From positions 2,356,001 through 2,420,000 of the forward strand of contig JAVTLE010000010.1 of the NCBI GenBank assembly GCA_033439295.1: a stretch of 64,000 nucleotides of DNA. Reading direction: 5' to 3'. Below, piece after piece: positions 9,801-19,200 of the stretch. Numbering within the stretch: the first letter of the stretch is position 1; each line of letters begins with the position of its first letter. The notes below the pieces were generated by a model. It searched no databases. It had not been told where the DNA came from and saw only the letters and a list, made by a program, of their open reading frames with translations. The translations under genes and the position numbers were made by a program. The DNA comes from Deuterostichococcus epilithicus. Lineage: Eukaryota > Chlorophyta > Trebouxiophyceae > Prasiolales > Stichococcaceae.

Positions 9801-12342
9801 GGATCCAAATGTGTACAACGATGTCATGGGAGCTTCGAAGGCTTTTGCAAGGCAGCGCTGGCCTAGTCGATTAATGGTGTTAGGTTTGCTGACCCATATT
9901 GAGCGCAAATTCTGCTTGCAGGCCCACCAGCGGAAACAGAGTCTGAGCGGGCGGCGGTGGCGGCGGCGGTGGGCTGTCACGCAGCGTGAAGGGCGCAAAG
10001 GTGGGCGCGGAGGTGGCCTTGGTCGACGCTGCCGTAACTGGCGCAAATGCAAGTGGCGCAGCCGTCGGGGAAATTGTGTGGAAGACGAATGGCGCCACTG
10101 TCGGGGCAGCGGTGGGCGCGGCAGTCCGTAGCGGCGGCGGCGGTGGCTTGGCAGGTGTTGGCGCAGCCGTGGGGTTGGCTTCGGGTGCAGGCGCAGGCTC
10201 GGCCATGGGGGCGGCTTCGGGTGCAGGCACCTGCAAGAGGGCAGAAGAGCGGCCCACTCAGCGGTGACACTCTTCCCTCCCTGCGCCGGACAGACGATAC
10301 TATGCAGCATTGGGAACGAGGTCTGCAGCACTGACGTATAAGCTCGAGGTGCTGGACGTCCGAAACCGGGGGCGTTTCCTGCGCTGCCGAGAACCATCTG
10401 CACCTCATCGGCGGTGGGCGCCGCTGCAAATGGCCGGTCGCCGAGCAGGATGGGCTCGGGCCCCGGACCCGGCGCCGCCGCCGAGTCCGCCTGCAGCGAC
10501 AGGCATAGAGCACGGTGCGTAGCCAATGAGGAAAGCGTGAGACGCAGAGGTGCACTCTAAAGGTGTGTCGCGCATCAGCAGACAAGTTGCTGCCCATCAC
10601 GCTGCAGCATGTCACACACTCGCGAAAGCGTGTGCATGAACCGCGCAATAGGGCAACGCGCGGCGCGGTGTTCACACCAGCAGGCTGGCGCGCTGGATAT
10701 AGGTGTACAGTGCGGGGTAGAGCGCATCCTGGTCTTGAGCCTGCGGCATCACCAGCACCTCGGCGACAAGCGAGGCATGCGTCATGGTGCGCCCAGGCTT
10801 GCTGCTCTGAGCCAGGGCAGTAGGGGCAGTAAGCCTGCCCACGACGGCCGGTTGTTTGCCCAATGCTACGCTGCAGAAAGTTGGATCGGCGCTGATCCGC
10901 ACAGCGGGCGTGAGGACAGCAGGAGGCGAGGGGCGGAGTAGTGCGCAGGCTTGCCTGCACATCGATGGGTACTTTGGCGCAGGCAGCGGCGTCGCCCGGC
11001 AGCGGCACCCTGCAGACACCCAGCCTGCTGGGGGCCACAGGATGGCGCCTCAACAGCGTAATTCCAGACCGGGCTGCGACTTTCGACTCGACTGGAATAT
11101 ACCACGGCGAGGTTGCGGCCACACGCTCAAAATCTCGCCCACCAGGCAGCTGCAGCATCCTTACTCCCAGGCCCCAGCATTGGCTGCTTGCTGTAACGGG
11201 AGGGTGCCCTGTTGCAAGTCACGTCCTGAAGCAGAAGGCAAGGGCCAGACAGCATTGTGTCGTGTGCGAGGAAAGAGCGAGAGCGCGGCGCACCCGGAGA
11301 GCAGCGACTTGTTGAGCAGCAGCGGCGAGGCGGAGGAGGTGAGCACCCCCGAGATTGCACTGTTGTAGTACGGCTGGCACAGGCACGAGCCCAGGTAGGC
11401 GTCGGACGCATACAGCTGGGTGACCTGTCGGTGGCAGGTGCATGGAGCAGTCAGTCGTGGTCGCACGAGCAGCAGCTGCATTATTGTGTGGTTCGGCCAG
11501 GCGCGTCAGAGGCAGGTCACAGGTAATCACAATTTGACTAGCAGCCGTCACAGCCAGCTCATGCCATTAGCAGTCATCGCGAGTGCATATCAGGCACCTT
11601 CGGAAGAGCTCTCTCCACAAACCTGGGCGCAGCAGTCGGCGGATGGCAGCTGTGTCGAGCCGCAAGACAGCAGCAAGCGGGCGAAGATATCGGGGTTCAT
11701 GGCGACTGTGCGCTGCGTGCACTGCTCCAGCGTTGCATTACCTCCTGCAAGGTGATGATTCGACAATACAATGGCAGGAGCAGAGAGTTCACTGCTGTTG
11801 CATGAAATACATTTATACTGATGGCATTGGTTGAGAATCCTTGCAGGAGCTGTTAGGTACGTCAGCAGAGAGCGCTGTTGTGCCGCACCTGTTGTGGCAG
11901 TCTGCACTGCAGGAGCGGGCGTGGCCGCGAAGCCCGTTGGCGGCGTCTTCAGGGGCGAATCGACAATGGCGCGGCCCAGCTGGGAGAAGTTGAACCCCGG
12001 CGTCTGGGCCGTGACTGCAGTTAGGCAGGCACAGGAGTCCGCTTGAGGCCATTGCAACGAAGCGTCTTCGTGCCTCTGATGCAAACACTTCTCGAGGCAG
12101 CGTAATGAATTGCCGGCAACGGGCGACATGAATATGTTTGTAACATCACGATGTCGATCAACCTGAGGGCGCCGTGCCAATGCAAACATCTGCCGGTGAT
12201 GATTGCCATCTCTGACAGCTGCTGATAAACACCATCGGGGTTATTGGGGAAGTGCGGATGACGCGGCTGATGAATCACCTGGCGGGGGAGCCAGAGTCGC
12301 AATGAGTGCGAGCGCGACCAAAGAAACACGTTGCCGCGACAT
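6891..12342 (-). CDS. Secreted Cys-, Pro- and Ala-rich wall-type protein
   Basis: Starts with a signal peptide, MSRQRVSLVALALIATLAPP (12342-12279). Phase-matched exons follow: 12014-11889, 11705-11623, 11424-11294 and 11009-10955 (the last with a GC donor). They give a Cys pattern C..CC..CLC..C (LLLSCGS, ADCCAQ, GSCLCQPYYNS, AAACAKVP), loosely like lipid-transfer or hydrophobic-seed-type domains. Downstream exon-like pieces, not all phase-checked, are Pro/Ala/Val/Thr-rich: near 10510-10380, 10230-9930, 9760-9630, 9400-9270, 9120-8930, 8760-8645, 7690-7565 and 7250-7130. An Ala/Gly/Ser repeat lies at about 8470-7934. The proposed end is SSPATPAPIGAF.. to a stop at 6891. The composition fits a hydroxyproline-rich extracellular matrix protein. 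It may be more than one gene; the N-terminal part is the secure part. Confidence 0.6.
7018..7128. repeat. Two short tandem duplications in an intron
   Basis: A perfect 21-bp tandem pair lies at 7018-7038 and 7039-7059 (core CAGGGATTTGAGCATACA). A second pair of 18 bp, separated by 4 bp, lies at 7089-7106 and 7111-7128 (TCATCGTGCACAAGTCAC). Perfect copies imply recent events. Confidence 0.9.
7934..8470 (-). repeat. Poly-Ala / Gly-Ser protein repeat, about 20 residues per unit
   Basis: In the minus frame about seven units alternate runs of 6-8 Ala with short GGGS, GKGS, GADS or GGS spacers and a GN or GD dipeptide. It follows RKMLQNTTATATGAES. The pattern recalls silk-like or elastic structural proteins. 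The plus strand is also open here (Ala/Pro-rich), but the minus frame agrees with the neighbouring minus-strand Pro-rich exons. Confidence 0.55.
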
Positions 12343-12487
12343 GCTGACCATTACGCCTGCATAAAATACTCAAAGCAACGGAGCTGTTAGCTTCTGCAAA
12401 TTCCGCCGACAAAAGGGACGGCGGGTCGACGCGCGTCCAGCACTCAAACGAGCGTCTCCGCTGGTCAAGTACCGGCTTGCTGGCCGA

Positions 12488-12715
12488 ATGAGTCAGGGCA
12501 AGTCAACCAGCGCCAATGTGCAGCGAGCTGCCACCGTCGGGTGTCCGAGATGCCAGTTGCGCAAACTAAAGGTGACATACAACGACTTGACAGATCCAAG
12601 ATTTGACCTTGTAATGGACGACTGGTGGTTTCGTGAATTCCAACATTCGATCATGAAGTCAGCTCAAAGTATGCAGCTGGAATGGCCGAGGAAACAGTCT
12701 GAACGCAGAAACTAA
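12488..12715 (+). CDS. Small 75-residue ORF, unrecognised
   Basis: A plus-strand frame from ATG to stop, divergent from the secreted-protein gene with about 145 bp between start codons. It contains a single CxxC (VGCPRCQLRKLKVTY) followed by an acidic and aromatic stretch (RFDLVMDDWWFREFQ). Its composition is less Ala/Arg-biased than GC-driven shadow frames. It could be a real small protein, a first exon of a longer plus-strand gene, or chance. Confidence 0.3.
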   Translation: MSQGKSTSANVQRAATVGCPRCQLRKLKVTYNDLTDPRFDLVMDDWWFREFQHSIMKSAQSMQLEWPRKQSERRN

Positions 12716-13273
12716 TCGAAGGCGTGTTTTACTCCGCAACGAGACAGCCATCAAAATTCCAAAGACGGCGGTTCAGGGCTCACAAAGTGCCAGGAATGAT
12801 GGCCGTTCATGTTAGCCACGTCGTCAAACGAATCTCAGCGCAGGCTATATTGTACACGCAAGCCACGGCTGAAGCCGCGAACCTCAAGCCGAATCAGACC
12901 AGGCCTTGCCGCCAACTGGAATGGGTGCACGCTCGGCGCCATCAGGAGCATGCCTACAAACATGCCCGCAGCTCAGGTCATGCAACTTCCTTGTCCCGAG
13001 CTTCAGATCGTCCGTTCATGCCATATATACAGCTGCTGCAGCCGCATCGCCACCGCTGCTGGGTCCAAACCCTGCCAGCCGGGAGGACTCCCATCCGGTG
13101 CCACCAGCCGCACTGGGCACTGGTCCATGCCCCGCTCTAGGGCCACTGCCGGTGCCGCCACCGCGCCCCTCGTGTCTGCGGCTGCCGCCCCCAAAGCTTC
13201 ATATAAGCCTCCAGGGACGCCGCCCCCAAGGGGACGCTGAGTATTGGAGTTAGTATCCCCTGGTGCCCCGGAC
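12716..13273. other. Region 3' of the CMGC kinase gene
   Basis: Presumably holds the kinase 3' UTR, read on the minus strand. A minus frame at about 13250-13003 stays open (PLGGGVPGGLYEALGAAAAD) but is not needed for the gene, which stops at 13274. No other feature was seen. Confidence 0.35.
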
Positions 13274-16200
13274 TCAGCGCCGCTGCTGGGCGTGGATGGC
13301 TGCCATGACGCGGGGGTCGGAAAGGTCCACGCCCGGCGGCAGGCTGCTCACGCCCCACGCCGGCCCCGCCGCCGGCCCCATGCCTGCAGACAGGGAGCGC
13401 CGCATGAAAGGTGAGCTGGATGGCCTAACAAGTCTTGCACGCCACGCATGATCAAGAGGGGGGCCTTGCAGCGAATCGCTTGTCAGAGGTGGCCAAATGG
13501 CAAGCGTTGCACGCCGCTGGCGTCCAGCTTTGGGAGGGCTCAACTCGCTCGGTTCGTAGCAGCGGCTGCTGGTGGGCCACATGAGGCGGCTGCGCCGGCG
13601 TGCTGACAGCATCTGCTGGGCGTTGCCAGCATTCGCTTGGCAACTCTTCGCTCCCGACGTCACCCAGTGCCGCCTGTCTGGCGCCAGAGCCCCCTTGCCG
13701 ACTGCCTCCTTGCAGCGCCTCCCCGGCTGACGCATCACTTCACATGTGGAATGCGCTCGATTCCGCAAGGCCAAAGCCCCCAGCGCACCTTGTACCAGCG
13801 TTCAGGCGCAGCGGCGGCCCTGCTTCAAACACTTAGCCGGGTCGGGGTCGCCGTCCAGGCGCACAGCCCGGCATCAGGCAGAATCGGATCAAGCGCTTGC
13901 GGGCGATGCGACTGCGCAAGCGCCGCCGAGGGGAAAGACGCGCGCCTGACACGGGGGTCCAGTCCCCATGGCGACCCAGTTTCAAGTACTCTGCCGGGTC
14001 GAGCTTGCCGTCGACGGTGTCGGCCACGTTGGCGAGGCGGCCGCGGCCGTACTCTGCCGCATGCTGCGCCAGCGACGCCCCCGGATCCTCCTGCGCAGAC
14101 GGTTGCCAAGGCGGTTTTGGAGCTGCAAGAAGCTTCGTGCTGGTTCATCGTATAGCCAAAGCAGCCATGATCCATCGCCTGCCGCGCCATCGACACACCT
14201 GCGTGCTCCAGCAATGGCAGGGCACACGAGGTCAGACGCGGCGGATCTAGCGTCTAGTAGGAAGACTGCTCCAATCAGGCAGCAAAAGCTCTGCGACCTG
14301 AACCCGCCGCGTGTTGCGTCGACGCAGCCGGGTCCTCCTGTAGCCATTAGAAAGTGCCAAGTATTGCAGGGCATCATCAGCTCAAGCAGCGGTGTTCCGC
14401 GGCCAGACTTCGCCGCCTGCCGCGCCGATAGCGCCCCAGACGCCTCTGCAAAGGCGTCGGCGGTGGCTGTTTCATAGAAACGAACTGGTCGTTGGGCTGA
14501 TTCTGACAACAGAGCCTTCCACCTGGGTGTGTCGAAGCTCTGGACTTATGCAAGCGGGCAAGGCGTAGCCTGACAGGCAATAGGGCGGATGCTGCTCTGC
14601 AAGCTTGACAGGGAACTGTCAGGTGAGCGGGCGCAGCGGCGCATTGTGAAGTCAGCGTTTAGCTGCGAAGGCAACGCAGCAATGTACACGACGCCAGCGG
14701 TGACGACAAGCATCCCCACCCACGTTGTGCCTGCGCTGCATCGCTGCCGACCGTCCTTATACCACTGACAACTCTGGTCGGACTCCGAGCAGACAGGGGG
14801 GCCGCTGCGCACACCGGTTCAACACATTCAAACCTTGACGGAACGGAAGAGGTCGAAATCGCATCGGAAAGGCACCTGGAGGCCCTCCCAGGAGCGCATC
14901 TCGGAGAAGGAGTAGCGCCGCTCGCGGCCGCCACGCGAGTTGGGCTCGGAGCCGCCGTTGTGCATGCGGCCCGCGGAAAAGGTGCGCCGCAGGTCGCTGG
15001 CCGCCACCGCCGCAGCCGTGGTGCGCACCGTCAGCGACGCCGCATGCTGCAGGGCGCAGTGGCGGCAGTGGGTTGAGGCTGAACAACGTGAGCCCAGTCA
15101 GGGGCCGGTAGAGTTGAAGGCTGAAGACGGCAGATGAAGGCTGCTGGCGGCGGTGGCCGCCGCCGCTGTGCGCACCGTGCGCTGCAGGCTGCAACAGCAG
15201 CGGGTCGGCATCAGGATGGTCAGCAGGATCAGGCTTTGGCTCAGCTGCGCCGCGGCGCGCTGGCTGCTGCCTTGGAGCAGCTCCGTCAGCGACCGCCGTT
15301 TGCTGCGCGGGTGATACAATTGGGCGAGTCATTCAGCACCCGCGCACCAGCTGACGGCAGCGCGCAGGATGGCGACGGTTGGCGAACGGGAATCGTCGGC
15401 AATATGTTTCTGTGTTCTTGTTTATAAGCCAAAGGACAGATGGCTCTGGTGCGGTCCAGGGGGACCTCTGGACCGCCAGCCCTGAGGCTGCACCAGCCCA
15501 GGACAGGCCCTCGAATGCGAAAGGATTAGCTCCACTCCATCCTCTTCCCTGCTGCACCAAGAGGGCTGGGCACCTGCGCCTCGATCTCGCGCTCCAGCAG
15601 CTGGCGCAGACGCTTGAGCGCGTCGCGGGATGCGCCCGCGTTGACGTCCCCCGTCTCCGCCTCAATGGCCGCCAGCGCCGTCGCCGGGTCCGGCGCATGG
15701 TCGAAGTCCGTCCTGCACCGATAGCAGCTGCAGTCAGGGACCAGAGAGCCCAAGCTGCCATGTTGGCGCCGAGAGCGGGCGCTCGGGTGCGTGATGGTCA
15801 CGAATCGCACCCGTGATGTGTGCCGCATCTTCGAGTCACGGTCGAGTCACAGAATCACGAATTGCGGCACACATCAGCGGTGCACCCCGCAGCCAGCACG
15901 CACTTTGGTGATCCGGTCAGCAAATTGAAGGAGTAGGCAAATTGAATGAGTACGCAAGCTGGACGAGTGAGCAGTTTGAATTCGAAGGCCAAAGCAGAAC
16001 AGCGCGAGTGCAGGCAGCGTGCAAACAGCGTGAGTGCACTGTCGACTGCCAATGCGAGGAGGATGCCCAACATGAGCAGGCATTCAGCACAGCAAGAGAC
16101 ACATCAGATCTCAACCCTAAACTCGCCTGCTGGCCGATGGCGCGAGCGCGGCGGCGACCTCGAAGGAGGTGGGGCCGCTGCCGGGCGACGGCGGCGGGTT

Positions 16201-19200
16201 CAGGGCCGACATCGAGGCCGCCGATGCGGACGCTGACGCCGCGTCGCTGCGGCTGTCGATGTCGATCGCCGCGCTGCGGGACGACACCCCTGAGGCCGCG
16301 TTGCCATTGCGACCCGGCGCCTCTGAATAGACGTCTGACGGCTGCTGCTGCTGCTGCTGCTGCTGCTGCGGGGCAAGGCTGCTGGGGCCGTTGGCCCGGC
16401 GCGCGCGCTTCGTCGGTGTCGGCTGCGGCGACCTGCGAATGGGGACGCAGGTGCTGGAGCGCCAGCCACCACGGCGAACCTTCTGAGCAGGGCGCCACCG
16501 GCGCACCCTGCATGTTGCTGAGTGGAAAGCACATGCCGGCACCTAGCCGCAGTGCCTCCACAGGCAGCGATGTGCTCTCAGGGTGAAGCATGTGAAAGGC
16601 TTCCTCCAGTTGTTGTTCAGGCTCGTGGCCTGCATCGCTCGCGAGCACAGCATTCGAGCCAGCAGACACAGGGCAAGGGAAGGGAGCGCGTCAGCACGGC
16701 GCACCGCACGAGTCCCCTGCGCCGGCTTTCGTCCAGGTCCATGGCCTGGATGCCGTCTGCGATGGCGCCCGATGCAGTGGCCGCCAGCGGCTCCCGCTCT
16801 GCAGCACGCACTACAACCATTGTCAAGAAGCCGTTCGCACACGGCTCTGTGGCCTGCTGGCACCTGGGCGCGGCGGCAGTGGCGCCAAGGCCCAATACGC
16901 TACCATGTTCAGCGTGCACGACTTCCTCTGCTTGCAAGCAAGGAGGCCAGACGAGAGGCGCCGCACGCCCTGGAGAGATCAAAGTACGGCGAATCTGCAC
17001 CCGGCTTGACGGGCTGGCGGCCGCCAGCCGCGACGGCGTCGACGTTGAAGAAGTACTCGTGGGCGAGCGCCTCCGCTGCGTGGGCGCGGTGCTGTGGCTC
17101 GAACTGCAGCAGGCGGCTCAGCAGGTGCACCGCCGGCTCACCGGCGGCGCCCATGCGGCGGTACAGGGTGGGCGCCTTCCCCGGCAGCGCCTGCACACGG
17201 CCAAGACAGCGCATCACGAAGCTACGGCCTTGCGGCTGGCGGGTAGAAAAGCTGCAGTCTTGGCCAGAGCGCTCTGCAGCGCCAGATGGGCCGACCAGGT
17301 GGGACACTGAAACCCCATAGAAAGTTACCCCGTAGAAAGCCCGTCAGAGCTCCGGAGCGCAGTGCAGCCACAGCCAGCTCGAAAATGGGGCTCGCGATGA
17401 CGAGGCGAGGCGTGCATGGGCCTTGAGAGCCTGAACGGGTAATCTCAAACACGATAGCAGGACTGCTGCACCATCAGGCTGCAGGGTTGCCAGTAGTCCA
17501 GCTCCTGCAGAGGAACAGCCCCGCACCTGCAGGTAGTGGCGCCAGGCGGGCGTGGCGACGGCCTCAGCGTCCGCCCACGAGGGGGTGCCTATGACGTCAA
17601 AGAGCGCCGCCAGCTCGCTGCGGGTGATGTCGCTGCCCATGGCGCCGCCAAAGGTGTCGCTGCAGGGGAGAAGGGAACGCAGCTGTTTGCTCGGTTTGGC
17701 GCCACTCAGGCAGGGGCATTTCGTTAGACATGGTCTTGTCGTCCAGCAGCTCTGCCGCTGCTTCTAAATAGCAGCATGTCTACTGGAGGTTGATGGTGGT
17801 AACGCAGCGCGGGCTGCTGCTGCGACTGTGCAAGCACAGATGCCTCCCCTCCCCTCAGCGACCAGGGCACTAGTTGTGTTGCAACATGGATGTTCTCATC
17901 CGGGGGCGGGCGCCTTGAGCACACCATGTATGGCGATTGCCAGTGCGACCTGCTGCAGCTCGTCCGTTCCCAGAGCCCAGGAAACCGAGAGGGGATGCGT
18001 TGCATACTCACCCGGAGGCGGGCGTCTTGGGCATGCCGTGGATGGCAAACAGCGGCGCGACCTGCAGCTGCGGCGTCGCGGCGGAGCCCACATAGGTGAC
18101 CCGCTGCAGCAGCTCTCCGAAGATGCAGCCGGCCGACCACATGTCGATGGCGCTGGTGTAGCCGCCGCGCGACATGACCACCTGCCCGCGCGGTGACACA
18201 GGGCATGTCTGTGAATTTGAAGTTGACTTTTCGACTTGGTGTGGGCAGGACACCGCTCAGTCGGGTGATGCGCCCTGCATGCGACCCTGCGTGCACAGCT
18301 GGCAGCGTGTACCACACGGTGAATGGCCGGCAGACTCGTCGTCGCATGTGCCTCAGGCGTTATGGTTGTACAACGCTGTGAACCTGTTGCTGTGCGCAAG
18401 TGCTGAGCGGCAATGCCTCGATGCAGAGCCAATCGTGCATCGTAGCTCCATTTGCGGCAACATTGCACTGCTGGCAGCACAGGGGAGTGGACGGGACCGG
18501 GGGCATGTAGCAGAGGTTGCACACTTTGCGTTCACTTGGGAGGGGATAAGAGGCACCTCGGGGGCACGGTAGCAGGGGGTGGCGACCATACGTGTCAGTG
18601 GCGACGCCAGGCCACAGGCTCCCGGCCCCTCACGATGCCCTGTACCCATGGCAGGCTGTGTATCATCCCATGTGTCAACGCTCAAGTGGAAGCGGAGCAT
18701 CGCGTAACGAAGTCCTCTATGTGGAATGCCAGCCTTGCAAACAGCACAGGGTACGCAGTATATACCCCTGACATTGCAGCGCGACGAAGGTGCAATTCGA
18801 ACTGGCATGCCATGCTGCCGAAGCAGGGCAAGCCGCCATGAGCTGCTGCGCGGTGGTCGCCAGACAGTGACTTGGCGCATGCGGCATGTGCGCCAGCAGG
18901 GCACTAAGTGCCTTTGGGCAATCAGCTGAACAGCACAAGCAGCTAAGTCCAATTATCCTGCACATGCGCATGCGGCCGGCGCTGAGCTTTCTCCGCAAGC
19001 CCTGCCCCACGCTTGCAGACACAACACATGGGCCACAAGCTGCTACTTTGAACCCTAAGCCCTGAACCCTGATGGCACCCAGCTGCACGCGCAGGTCCCG
19101 CAGCCACATGTGGGCGCAGCCGGATCCTAGACCCTCTCTGAGCCCTGGGCACTCACCCAGGCGCACACGCAGGACTCGCAGCCGCACAGAACCTCAGCAT

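Noticed and set aside
9977-11158. 393-codon minus-strand ORF
   Set aside because: It runs through introns and through exons in the wrong frame. Shorter exon pieces in other frames are more protein-like and phase-matched.
15526-15573. Alternative C-terminus of the CMGC kinase by read-through to the stop at 15526
   Set aside because: A GT donor at 15574 in phase 0 joins three further phase-matched exons and ends cleanly at 13274. An isoform ending here remains possible.
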